From Acidimicrobiia bacterium (GTDB taxonomy: Bacteria > Actinomycetota > Acidimicrobiia > Acidimicrobiales > Bin134): a stretch of DNA of 64,000 nt. Below are positions 41,991 to 50,578 of the stretch, in pieces. The stretch's first letter is position 1, and each line of letters opens with the position of its first letter. The position numbers were made by a program, and so were the translations under genes. The notes under the pieces were generated by a model. That model saw nothing but the letters and a program-made list of their open reading frames with translations, did not search any database and was not told where the DNA came from. The DNA lies in NCBI GenBank assembly GCA_022827405.1, contig JAJDTA010000196.1, positions 1 through 64,000 of the forward strand, given 5' to 3'.

Positions 41991-43579
41991 TGCTCCCCGT
42001 CCTCGCTGAAGCCAATTCGCTCGCCCAAGCGAACATCCCCGACATCCAGTGGCTGCCGCTCATCCCCCACATAGTGATGGCGGGGGCCGCGGTGGTGCTG
42101 TTGACCATCGTGTCGGTGGCCGGTCGCTGGCTGCCTGGGTGGTTCGCATCGGCCTGGACAGCGGCCGCCGGGTTCGCAGTGCTGGCCACCGCCATTCCGG
42201 TGTGGATACGGGTTGACCAAGAGGGAGAATCCTCGACCATCGCCGGGTCGATCGGCGTGGACCAGTTCTCGGTGTTCATCATCGTGCTGCTGGCCTGCTC
42301 GGTGGTACTGACCGCGTTGGTGGCCGATGGCTTCTTGCACCGGGAGAGCCTCGACGGCCCCGCCTTCTACGTCTTGTTGATGCTGTCGGCCGCCGGTGGC
42401 ATCACCATGGCCTCGGCCAACAACCTCATCGTGCTGTTCCTGGGCCTGGAGATTCTGTCGCTGGCGGTGTACGTGCTGGTGGCCATGCACCTGCGGAGGG
42501 CCGAATCGCAGGAAGCGGGAATCAAATACTTCGTGCTGGGGGCGTTCGCCTCGGCGTTCCTGCTCTACGGCATTGCTCTGGTTTACGGGGCGACTGGGTC
42601 TTTGAATTTGGCGGACATCCGGTTGCGACAAGGCGGATGGTTTGCCTATGCAGGATCGGAGTCGTTGTCGACAGATGCGGGGATGCAAGGCGTGCCTGAA
42701 GGCGTTGCCATGCTGTCTGCCGACAACGGCCTGTTGTTGGCGGGGATGGCCATGCTCCTGGTGGGGTTCGGCTTCAAGGTGGCCGCGGTGCCATTCCATG
42801 CCTGGACCCCCGACGTGTACCAGGGGGCGCCTTCACCGGTGGTGTCGTACATGGCCGCCGGGGTGAAGGCCGCCGGGTTCGCCGCCCTGCTCCGGGTGTT
42901 CTTCGGTGGGTTCTTGGGCCTAGCCGACGACTGGCAGCCGGTGGTGTTCGGCTTGGCCATCGCCAGCTTGGCGGTGGGGTCGATGCTGGCCATCGTCCAG
43001 ACCGACGTAAAGCGCATTCTGGCCTACTCCTCGATCAGCCACGCCGGGTTCATTCTCGTCGGCGTGCAGGCCGCCACCGATGATGGCGTGGCCAGCGTGC
43101 TGTTCTACCTGGCCGCCTACGCGGCCATGGCCATCGGCAGCTTTGCGGTGATCACCGTGGTGAGCAGTCCGGGTGACGAGGGCACCGGCCTCGACAGCCT
43201 GCGGGGTCTGGCCGCCCGCCGTCCGTTGTTGGCCGCCGCTTTCACCGTGTTGTTGTTGTCGCAGGCCGGCATCCCGTTCACTGCGGGTTTCTGGGCCAAG
43301 TTCGAGGTGATCACCGCCGCGGTGGACGCCCGCTCGTTCTGGCTGGCGGTGATCGCCATGCTGGCCGCAGTGGTGGCCGCCTTCTTGTACCTTCGGATTG
43401 TGGTGGCCATGTTCCTGGAGGCCCCCGAGTCCGACGCCCCCCGCCTCAACATTCCCCGCGGCCCGGCGGTGGCTGTTGCCATCGTGGTGCTGTTCACCCT
43501 GGCATTCGGTATCTACCCCGAGCCCCTCCTCAACCTCGCCGACGACGCCTGGCTAAATCTCCGCCTTCACGCCCACTAA
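41990..43579 (+). CDS. nuoN: NADH-quinone oxidoreductase subunit N
   Basis: A 529-residue antiporter-like NuoN: NNLIVLFLGLEILSLAVYVLVAMHLRR (conserved Glu) and FHAWTPDVYQGAPSPVVSYMAAGVKAAGF (conserved Lys). It is the pump nearest the quinone end and the last gene of the run. No hairpin terminator is visible in the 66 bp after it; the next gene has its own Shine-Dalgarno site (GGAAAGGA). Confidence 0.95.
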   Translation: MLPVLAEANSLAQANIPDIQWLPLIPHIVMAGAAVVLLTIVSVAGRWLPGWFASAWTAAAGFAVLATAIPVWIRVDQEGESSTIAGSIGVDQFSVFIIVLLACSVVLTALVADGFLHRESLDGPAFYVLLMLSAAGGITMASANNLIVLFLGLEILSLAVYVLVAMHLRRAESQEAGIKYFVLGAFASAFLLYGIALVYGATGSLNLADIRLRQGGWFAYAGSESLSTDAGMQGVPEGVAMLSADNGLLLAGMAMLLVGFGFKVAAVPFHAWTPDVYQGAPSPVVSYMAAGVKAAGFAALLRVFFGGFLGLADDWQPVVFGLAIASLAVGSMLAIVQTDVKRILAYSSISHAGFILVGVQAATDDGVASVLFYLAAYAAMAIGSFAVITVVSSPGDEGTGLDSLRGLAARRPLLAAAFTVLLLSQAGIPFTAGFWAKFEVITAAVDARSFWLAVIAMLAAVVAAFLYLRIVVAMFLEAPESDAPRLNIPRGPAVAVAIVVLFTLAFGIYPEPLLNLADDAWLNLRLHAH

Positions 43580-43645
43580 CCCTTCCAGCGTTGGTGCTGA
43601 GAACCTCACTGGTAGCCTGAATCAGCCATTTTGGAAAGGAAGAAC

Positions 43646-44579
43646 ATGACCAAGCGCATTAGCGACAGCTACGGACGCGTGAGCCTCACTGTGCTGGCGC
43701 TGTTGCTGGTTTTCGGTCTGGTGGCTGCGGCGTGTGGCAACGATGACGATGATGGGGTGACAGGGCCGCCACCCAAGACCGAGCGGGACGCGTACACCAA
43801 GTGGTATGTGCAGCAGGCTGTAGATCGATACGAAGAGACTGGCCGACAGGCCACCATCGACTACTTCAATAACGAAGCCGGCACCGACGACCAGTGGTAC
43901 ATCTTCATCGCCGACGTCAACACGGGCATCACCGTGGCCCACGCCACCATTCCCTCGCGAGTGGGCGCAAACTCAAGCCAGCGAGTGGACATCACCGGTC
44001 ACGCTTACGGTCCGTTGCTGTTTGCAGCGCCCGAGTCGGGGCACTGGGTGGACTACGTGTTCTACAACCCCCAAACCGACACCGGCGGTACCAAGCACAC
44101 CTGGGCCATCCGACAGGACGACCTGATCTTCGCTTCCGGCTGGTACGAAGACTCCCATCCCGTTCCTCCCCCCACCAAAGCCGAGCCCGGCTCTTATACC
44201 AGAGCCTTCGTCGAAGACGCCATTTGGTTTTATGAGTCCAACGGACGCAGCGCCCTGATCGAGCACTTGCATTCTCCCGACAGCACCGACCCCCCCCAGC
44301 GTGGACGGTCAATGGTACGGGTTCGCCTTTGACCTCGACGGCGTGGTGCTGGCCCACCCCACGGTTCCCGACAACGTGGGCCAGACCCTCCACGAGATTC
44401 TCGGTGGCACCCCCGAGGGCCTGGCTGCCGCTGATGAGATGGTGACCGCCACCGAGACCGGCAAGTGGGTGGACTACACCTATCTCAACCCCCAAAGCGG
44501 TCGGCAGGAGACCAAGCACACTTGGATAGTCAAACGAGACGACATCCTCATTGCCTCCGGGTGGTACGAAACCGGCTAG
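43646..44579 (+). pseudogene. Two-module Cache-like lipoprotein, frameshifted at C8
   Basis: ATG 43646 begins a lipoprotein signal (VSLTVLALLLVFGLVAAAC, lipidated Cys at residue 30), then two copies of a single-Cache-like module of about 110 residues: TKWYVQQAVDRYEETGRQATIDYFN...DDQWYIFIAD, and TRAFVEDAIWFYESNGRSALIEHL...DGQWYGFAFD. Each ends in TKHTWxIxxDDxxxASGWYE. The frame breaks at a run of eight C (44290-44297): removing one C joins PPS-VDGQWYG and restores a 310-residue protein ending at 44579. This is either a real frameshift, a phase-variable tract or a sequencing error. The modules bind small ligands at the cell surface in related receptors. Confidence 0.75.
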
Positions 44580-44606
44580 ACGCCTGTGTTGCCCTTGTCC
44601 TGTGCT

Positions 44607-45335
44607 TCAGCCGTCTCGGGAGAGCGCTTGCAAGCGTTTGTGCAAATCCGGGACGGGTGCTAGGGCGTTGCGTCTTCCGAAAGGAGTGAGCGCGCAGTCG
44701 TAATCGTCTCTGGCACGTCGAAGGTGTCGAACGATGTCCTGGTATTGCTGGTTGTTTTCAACCGGGATTCTGAAAGCCAGGTCATCGAATGTCCGACCGT
44801 ATGTGCGAGCGTGCGACCCCCCTCTAGTAGGGCTTGATAGCTTGCTGCATGCATAGCAATAGTGGTCACCGACAGGCGTAACAGCGCACGAGCCGCTGAA
44901 CGGGATGCCCAAGTTGGGTGCGACAGGGCACACAAGGGGCCACTTCTCGCCACACAGAACGCACCGCACACGCCTATGAACCCTCTTGCGGCGTTGATTG
45001 TCCCTTTGCCTGTGAATTCGGTGTGCCCTCCTAATCGCGTACCCAATCACCGAGTCGTCTTTAAATCGATTGTACTCGATGTCGTTTAGAGGCAGCCCCT
45101 CGAAAATGTGGACGGCCACTTGATCGAAGCCATCAATCCTCAACACTAAGCGGGCTGCGCGAAGGCGTAAGTTCTTGAATCTGGGGACTCCGAGCATCTT
45201 CAACATCTCGTCGCTACCTGCCCAACACACCCAGAATCGCGTCAAATTCTGGATATTTCGCCACCAATGGGGTGCTGCCACTCCCAAGATGGCTCCGAGA
45301 AGAGTGAAAAGTGCCGCACTGGGCCATTCGACCAT
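44607..45335 (-). CDS. Unknown N-terminally anchored zinc-ribbon protein
   Basis: A 242-residue protein. Residues about 5-25 are hydrophobic (AALFTLLGAILGVAAPHWW), followed by a basic stretch. A CxxC pair (RCVLCGEK) at about 127 and a second (YCYACSK) at about 158, plus a Cys between them, look like a zinc ribbon. No HNH or other catalytic motif is clear. Its ATG overlaps the methyltransferase stop (TAATG at 45333-45337), so the two are co-translated. It is therefore tied to the restriction-modification locus, but its role is unknown. It converges on the frameshifted Cache-like gene. Confidence 0.6.
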   Translation of the reverse strand: MVEWPSAALFTLLGAILGVAAPHWWRNIQNLTRFWVCWAGSDEMLKMLGVPRFKNLRLRAARLVLRIDGFDQVAVHIFEGLPLNDIEYNRFKDDSVIGYAIRRAHRIHRQRDNQRRKRVHRRVRCVLCGEKWPLVCPVAPNLGIPFSGSCAVTPVGDHYCYACSKLSSPTRGGSHARTYGRTFDDLAFRIPVENNQQYQDIVRHLRRARDDYDCALTPFGRRNALAPVPDLHKRLQALSRDG

Positions 45336-46516
45336 TACTGAACCCTGTGAGATAGCATATCAATCACGGATTCGGCAATCGCTTGCCCGAGGAGTGGCGG
45401 GACAGCATTTCCAATTTGCTTTGAAATTTGTGTTCTGGACCCCGCGAAATGAAAGTCGTCGTCAAAGGATTGGAGCCGGGCGCCTTCTCGAAGTGTCAAT
45501 GCTCGATCTTGGTACGGGTGTATGCACTTGTTGGATGCTGGATGTACGAAGTTGACCGTTAGCGTTACCGCTGGGCAATCAGGGTCGAGACGCGAGTAGC
45601 TTGAAGAAAACCCTGAAGAGATCATGTGTTGTGGAATCGCCGTGATATTTGAACCGGCATGACGGATGATGTCCAACATGCGTTTGGTGTGCCCCGTTGC
45701 TACATGCCAATCGAGGCGAGTTGCATTCCTTCGACGTGCTGCCTGGTAGTCGTTCTGAGGTGGAAGGTCGTAGTCGGAGATGCACTCTCCTGCGGCTACG
45801 GGCGGTAAATCACCGATAGCTTCCATAACGGTGAGTGCTTCTGGAAGTTTTGATTCTTCACTTGTGAACAACGAAGGCGCGTCTGAGATGAGCGGTGGTA
45901 ATAGTAGACGCGAACGGTCTTTTGTCCCAATAGTTTTGAATTCGCCAGCGTGAGTTGGCGAAGGGAATAGGATGTTTATGCCAGATTGTGCACCGATCAT
46001 CACGAGTCTCTCACGCTTTTGTGGAACGCCAAAATGTGCGGCATTCACGATACGCCAGTCCGACACATATCCCAGAGAGTCAAAACACTCCTGTATCTGC
46101 TCAATAGTGGAGCCCTTCTTATGCGTAGCTAAGCCGACCACGTTCTCCATCACAAAGACAGGAGGTCGAAAGTAGTTCACATAGCTAGCAAACTCTTCGA
46201 AGAGAGAATTGCGAGGATCGTCTTCGTATGTAGAACGAAACGGCCGAATGGATGAAAATCCTTGGCATGGGGGCCCGCCCACGATTACGGAGGGCCCTCC
46301 AGGTGAAAGGCCCGTTCGGTCGGCGACGGTGGATAGTCGGATTTCGCGGATATCGGCTGCGAGCGCGACTGCTTGGGGATGGCTCATCTGGAAGGTTTCC
46401 ACCGCTACCGGAAGGAGGTCGACGCCATAATCCACTCTGAAGGCACCGGAGTTCTCGAACCCCTTTGAGAATCCCCCTGTTCCGCAGAACAGGTCCATTA
46501 CCTTCAGCTTGGCCAC
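45335..46516 (-). CDS. DNA cytosine-5 methyltransferase, type II R-M
   Basis: A 393-residue C5 methyltransferase. Motif I is DLFCGTGGFSKGF at 8-20, motif IV with the nucleophile Cys84 is VGGPPCQGFSS, motif VI MENVVGLATH, motif VIII AHFGVPQKRERLVMIG, and motif X is in SKQIGNAVPPLLGQAIAESV near the C-terminus. It methylates cytosine in an unknown target. GTG at 46516 follows an AGGAGG site. It is divergent from the HTH-nuclease gene across a palindrome-rich 82-bp gap, and is coupled to the zinc-ribbon gene downstream. Confidence 0.9.
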   Translation of the reverse strand: MAKLKVMDLFCGTGGFSKGFENSGAFRVDYGVDLLPVAVETFQMSHPQAVALAADIREIRLSTVADRTGLSPGGPSVIVGGPPCQGFSSIRPFRSTYEDDPRNSLFEEFASYVNYFRPPVFVMENVVGLATHKKGSTIEQIQECFDSLGYVSDWRIVNAAHFGVPQKRERLVMIGAQSGINILFPSPTHAGEFKTIGTKDRSRLLLPPLISDAPSLFTSEESKLPEALTVMEAIGDLPPVAAGECISDYDLPPQNDYQAARRRNATRLDWHVATGHTKRMLDIIRHAGSNITAIPQHMISSGFSSSYSRLDPDCPAVTLTVNFVHPASNKCIHPYQDRALTLREGARLQSFDDDFHFAGSRTQISKQIGNAVPPLLGQAIAESVIDMLSHRVQ

Positions 46517-46544
46517 TTGAGGTTCCTCCTCTCCTAGGATTGCT

Positions 46545-46564
46545 TAGGAGACTATAGTCTCCTA
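46545..46564. promoter_or_regulatory. Perfect 20-bp palindrome, probable C-box operator
   Basis: TAGGAGACTATAGTCTCCTA is a perfect palindrome in the gap between the divergent methyltransferase and HTH-nuclease genes. A second inverted pair, CTCCTA (46531-46536) and TAGGAG (46545-46550), overlaps it. Such operators are bound by the HTH controller in type II R-M systems. The HTH part of the downstream gene is the likely binder. Confidence 0.6.
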
Positions 46565-46598
46565 ACGGCATGTAGCGGGTTTCATACGATGATATGCC

Positions 46599-47504
46599 GT
46601 GGCAGTGACAACGAATGGCGATCCAGCCGAGGAAGCTGCAAAGGCTGTTGCCCGTTCGTTGGGCAGGCTCATAGCCGAGCTTCGGCGTCAACGAGGGTGG
46701 TCACTCGAGGACCTCGCTGATGAGGCAGGTCGGCACCGTACCCATTTTGGGTTGGTCGAACGCGGTGAGCGGTATCTAAGTGTCGCTTCGGCCTATCGCG
46801 CCGCGGAGGCGCTCGGGGTCTCGCTCTCTGACTTGATTCATATGGCAGAGGCAGAGAGCCCTGTTGCCAATCGTAGTGTCCACTTTGAGCCTAGGGCAGT
46901 TCCTCCCGGTGCGGCCCGTGGAGTAGATGCTGTCCGAGAGTTTACTGGTCTGGGAGAGACATGGGTGCCAAAGGCCGTAGAAGCGACTTACCGAACTTTG
47001 GATCGAATCGACGAGCAGTTGATGAACACGGGGTCACTGCCTCTCGCTGAAGTGGTCGAACTAGCAAATCTCTCGGCGATCATCGGAAATCTGTTGCGGG
47101 CAGCCTTGGCAAGGGGCTCAAACGGTCGATTCGAGAGCAACGAGCCGCACACCTACCCTGACCTCATATCGCCTTCAGGTGACGCTGGAGGTCTTGAAAT
47201 CAAGGTTGCTCTGGAGACAAACAAGCCGAAGGGCCACCTCCCAAAACCCGGCCCACACCTCGCTTGTCGATATGTCCTAGCTGACCGCGCAGGGAACTAC
47301 ACCAGGAAAGAGCGGGGCAACGTAGTTTGGGTCTGGGAGGTTCGGCTGGGGGAGTTGTCAGCAGAGGATTTCAGTCTTTCCAATACTCCCGGTGATTCAG
47401 GAAAGACGGCAGTCATCAAGACAAGCTCATTGGACCGGCTTGCGTGCGTTTACTATGACAGCCGGTTTCTCCCATACGCCAAGCCCCGTCCAGGCCACAA
47501 CTAG
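46599..47504 (+). CDS. HTH-fused PD-(D/E)XK restriction endonuclease-like protein
   Basis: A 301-residue protein. Residues about 20-80 are an XRE-type HTH (LGRLIAELRRQRGWSLEDLADEAGRHRTHFGLVERGER). The C-terminal part has a nuclease-like core: Asp188 in HTYPDLISPSG and Glu200-Ile-Lys202 in GGLEIKVAL, fitting a PD-(D/E)XK site. The helical middle may be for specificity. It is divergent from the 5mC methyltransferase, so it is most simply a restriction enzyme that carries its own controller domain. GTG 46599 starts the frame; a second GTG at 46605 is possible. Confidence 0.65.
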   Translation: MAVTTNGDPAEEAAKAVARSLGRLIAELRRQRGWSLEDLADEAGRHRTHFGLVERGERYLSVASAYRAAEALGVSLSDLIHMAEAESPVANRSVHFEPRAVPPGAARGVDAVREFTGLGETWVPKAVEATYRTLDRIDEQLMNTGSLPLAEVVELANLSAIIGNLLRAALARGSNGRFESNEPHTYPDLISPSGDAGGLEIKVALETNKPKGHLPKPGPHLACRYVLADRAGNYTRKERGNVVWVWEVRLGELSAEDFSLSNTPGDSGKTAVIKTSSLDRLACVYYDSRFLPYAKPRPGHN

Positions 47505-49186
47505 AACGCGATCAGCCCCTCCTGCGGATGGGCCCACGGAAGCCGGGCAACGTGCTCGATCTGTTTGGGCCGAGCCAGCGGTATGTGGCCGATAGGGACA
47601 TCGATGACTGCTGGTGCCTGCTGTTCGAGCGCGGCCGGGATCATCGCTTCGAGATCCATGGGATCGTCGGCCCTCATTCCGATGGCGCCGAACGATTCAG
47701 CGAGTTTCACGAAATCAGGGTTGGCGAGGTCGGTTCCGTAGGTGCCGTCGAAGAAATCGTCTAGGTCGCGGGCAACGTTGCCGTAAGCGTCGTCTCTGAA
47801 GATGACGGTGGTGACATTGATACCGTACTTGATCGCGGTCGACAACTCAGATGAGCTGAACGAGAAGCCTCCGTCCCCGGTGACGCACACCACGGGGCGA
47901 TCCGGTTGGGCCAGCTTTGCTCCCAGCGCAGTTGGGAACGCGTATCCCAGGTTGAAGGAGTACCCGGAGTCGATGAAAGTACTCGGCTGGTTCACCTGCC
48001 AGTGGGTGCGAGCGTAGAAGCCGAATTGCGTGACATCCCAGACAGTTAGGGCATTTTCAGGTGTGCCCTTTTGCAGCGCCTCCAAAATGGGGTACTGCGG
48101 TTCTCTGGATCGGATGTCGTAGTAGGCGATGAGTTGGCGGGCGGCGGTCACTGCCTCAGCAGGCGACGGGCGCTCGTGGCATCCAGTATCAATGAGAAGT
48201 GGCAAGAGCGCATCAATGGTTGCTTGGGCGTCGCCGTGCAGGGGAATTGTGTTTGCTTGAATCCGGGTGAGGTCGAAGTCGTCAATGTTGATGTTCACCA
48301 GCGTCGACGACTCCCCGGCAGGGTTGCCCAACGAAAAGCGTGTTCCAATGCCGATGACCACATCGGCGGACTTCATCACGTCTAGCAGCTGGTTCAGTTC
48401 ATGCCGCTCTCCACCGGGGCCGACGCAGGAGCCGTAGCACAGCGGGTGACTATCCGGGATAGCCCCCTTTCCGCCTCCCGACGTGATTACTGGGATGTTT
48501 GTGGTTTCGACGAGGTCGAGAAGAGCCTGCTCTGCGCCCGACAGAGCTACTCCGCCTCCGGCGACGATCAGGGGTAGACGAGAGTGTGCGATGGCCGAAG
48601 CCGCTTCTTGCAGTTGTTCACGGCTGGGAATGATTCGCGAGATGGGGGTGGGATCCATCAGTTCGACTTCATCTCGCTCCACCAGGGCATCCGGGGGGCA
48701 CTCGATGTAGGTCGGACGGGGGCGGCCGGTGCGCATTTGTCGAAATGCCTCGGATACGGCCGCGGGAATTTCCACTGGCGCAAGGGCCTGCTGGCGCCAT
48801 TTGGTGATGGGTCGCACAATGTCGATTTGGTCGTCGACCTCATGGACGGCGCCGAGATTCTTGCCCATCTGACCCCGGGGGATTTGCCCGGCAATGAGCA
48901 AGACAGGACAAGAGCGGGCGTAGGCGGTGGCCAATCCCGCAGCTGCGTTGTATACGCCGACACCGGGAACAACTAGGGCCACCCCCGGCTTGCCTGACGC
49001 TCGGGCGTATCCGTAGGCCATGTAGGTGGCGGCTTGCTCGTGGCGGGTGACGACCAACTGAATGCCGGGCTCGTCGCGCAGCGCAGCCACAATCCCGTAT
49101 ATCTGGATGCCGGGAATTCCGAAGACGATCTCGACTCCCTCTCGGGCCAACGACTTAACCAGCGCCTCTCCGCCGCTCATATTCAC
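47501..49186 (-). CDS. TPP-dependent acetolactate synthase-like enzyme
   Basis: A 561-residue three-domain thiamine diphosphate enzyme. The N-terminal domain has VFGIPGIQIYGIVAAL and the cofactor-activating Glu50 in VVTRHEQAATYMAYGYARASGKPG. The central domain has GGGVALSGAEQALLDLVE. The C-terminal domain has GDGGFSFSSSELSTAIKYG and DDAYGNVAR for Mg-diphosphate binding. It resembles the large subunit of acetolactate synthase and related decarboxylases. No small subunit is near, so a catabolic or oxalyl/glyoxylate-type substrate is possible. It starts GTG 49186 or ATG 49180 and converges on the HTH-nuclease gene (4-bp overlap). Confidence 0.8.
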   Translation of the reverse strand: MNMSGGEALVKSLAREGVEIVFGIPGIQIYGIVAALRDEPGIQLVVTRHEQAATYMAYGYARASGKPGVALVVPGVGVYNAAAGLATAYARSCPVLLIAGQIPRGQMGKNLGAVHEVDDQIDIVRPITKWRQQALAPVEIPAAVSEAFRQMRTGRPRPTYIECPPDALVERDEVELMDPTPISRIIPSREQLQEAASAIAHSRLPLIVAGGGVALSGAEQALLDLVETTNIPVITSGGGKGAIPDSHPLCYGSCVGPGGERHELNQLLDVMKSADVVIGIGTRFSLGNPAGESSTLVNINIDDFDLTRIQANTIPLHGDAQATIDALLPLLIDTGCHERPSPAEAVTAARQLIAYYDIRSREPQYPILEALQKGTPENALTVWDVTQFGFYARTHWQVNQPSTFIDSGYSFNLGYAFPTALGAKLAQPDRPVVCVTGDGGFSFSSSELSTAIKYGINVTTVIFRDDAYGNVARDLDDFFDGTYGTDLANPDFVKLAESFGAIGMRADDPMDLEAMIPAALEQQAPAVIDVPIGHIPLARPKQIEHVARLPWAHPQEGLIAF

Positions 49187-49234
49187 AATGCTGATCTTGT
49201 CAGAGCGGGAAGATGTCAGGTCGGCTGGAACCGG

Positions 49235-50578
49235 CTATCCCTCCGGCTCCAGCCGGTACACGGTGTCGTCGAAGCTCAGCACATACAGCTCGCCGGCCGC
49301 GTCCTCGCCGAAGGAGACCATGGTGACCGGGTCGACGGAAAGGCCGAGCTCTTTTCTGGTGTCCACTCCTTGGGCATCAACGGTGAGACCCCACAGGCGG
49401 CCTTGGCAGAAATCGCCGAATACGTAGGTGCCCACCAGGCTGGGTATGGCCGAACCCCGGTACACGTGGCCGCCGGTTATGGAGCAACCGGTGTCGTGGC
49501 CGTATACGTGAATGGGGAAGTCCAAATTTTCGGGAGTTTCGGCGCCGGAGAACCGCACGTGGCCCTCAAACAGCGGCCATCCCAGGTTGGCCCCTGGCTT
49601 CCAGCCGTCGGCGGCCCGCAGCACGTGGATTTCTTCCCACTCGTTTTGTCCCACATCTGCGATCCACAGATCGTCGGTGGCTCGGTCGAAGGAGAACCGC
49701 CACGGATTGCGAGCTCCGTAGTGCCAGATTTCCGCTCGCCCCCCGCCATCGGCAAACGGGTTGTCGGTAGGAATGGAGTAAGCCGCGTTGCCGTCGGCCT
49801 CGGGGTCGATGCGGACCATGGCGGCTAGCAGGGTGTCCAGATTCTGGCCCTGGTTGAACATGTCATCTCGGCCGCCGCCGTCGCCAAACCCGATCCACAG
49901 GTAGCCGTCGGGCCCGAAGGCGATATGGCCACCATTGTGGTTGCAGGCTGGCTGGTCGGCGTCCAGCACCGTCCGGCCCTGGTCGCCCTGAACCCACTGC
50001 CCGCTCATGGGGTACTCCACAATCAAGCTGTCGCCTCTCAAGTCGGTGGAGCTCACGTAGAGCTTCGATCCGTCGGGGGAGAAGGCGATGCCCAACAGCC
50101 TTTCTTCGCACTCTGGATTGGTTTGGTCGCTGATATCCAGCACCATCTCGGGAGGTTCATCCCCGTCAGCGCCTATCAGCCACACCTGGCCCTCCCGGGT
50201 GGCCACGTAGAGGTCTCCGCTGGTGCCGCCGGTGCCCGGTCGGGCGACGAGCGCCATCGGGTCGGTGAGCGATGCCACCGGGGTCAACACCAGGTTCGCC
50301 TCTTCAGGCTGGACGGCCACCGTGCCTTGCTCGTCCTCGCCTGGGTCGGGGGCCGGGTCGGTCGCAGGGGAGTCAGCCGGCTGACCTCCAGCAACGGTTG
50401 GGGCGTCCGGTCCCGAATCGGGAGCAGGGCCTGTCGGCGCTGCTGCACCAGCGGTAGCCGCTACCGTGGCCGCGACTTGTGGCTCCGCGTTGCGCCGGTT
50501 GTCCTCGCTGTCGCCGCAAGCGCCAACTAGCAGGCAAATCCCGGCGACTGCCACCACCATTTGCCGGCCGCGGCTCAT
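49235..50578 (-). CDS. PQQ-type glucose/sorbosone dehydrogenase lipoprotein
   Basis: A 447-residue lipoprotein: ATG 50578, signal VVAVAGICLLVGAC with Cys at residue 20, an Ala/Asp/Pro-rich linker of about 90 residues, then a six-bladed beta-propeller with LLGIAFSPDG, HNGGHIAFGPDGYLWIGFGDGGGRDD, NPWRFSFDRATDDLWIADVGQNEWEEI, and YVFGDFCQGRLWGL. The fold is that of soluble aldose sugar dehydrogenase, which oxidises sugars with PQQ outside the cell membrane. The substrate is unknown. The start overlaps the tesB stop by four bases. Confidence 0.85.
   Translation of the reverse strand: MSRGRQMVVAVAGICLLVGACGDSEDNRRNAEPQVAATVAATAGAAAPTGPAPDSGPDAPTVAGGQPADSPATDPAPDPGEDEQGTVAVQPEEANLVLTPVASLTDPMALVARPGTGGTSGDLYVATREGQVWLIGADGDEPPEMVLDISDQTNPECEERLLGIAFSPDGSKLYVSSTDLRGDSLIVEYPMSGQWVQGDQGRTVLDADQPACNHNGGHIAFGPDGYLWIGFGDGGGRDDMFNQGQNLDTLLAAMVRIDPEADGNAAYSIPTDNPFADGGGRAEIWHYGARNPWRFSFDRATDDLWIADVGQNEWEEIHVLRAADGWKPGANLGWPLFEGHVRFSGAETPENLDFPIHVYGHDTGCSITGGHVYRGSAIPSLVGTYVFGDFCQGRLWGLTVDAQGVDTRKELGLSVDPVTMVSFGEDAAGELYVLSFDDTVYRLEPEG

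Noticed and set aside
44624-44640. CGCTTGCAAGCG palindrome as terminator between convergent genes
   Set aside because: It lies inside the end of the zinc-ribbon gene and lacks a proper T-run.
49034-49828. 264-codon plus-strand frame over the TPP enzyme and PQQ-type dehydrogenase
   Set aside because: It crosses two well-supported minus-strand genes and has no recognisable domain.
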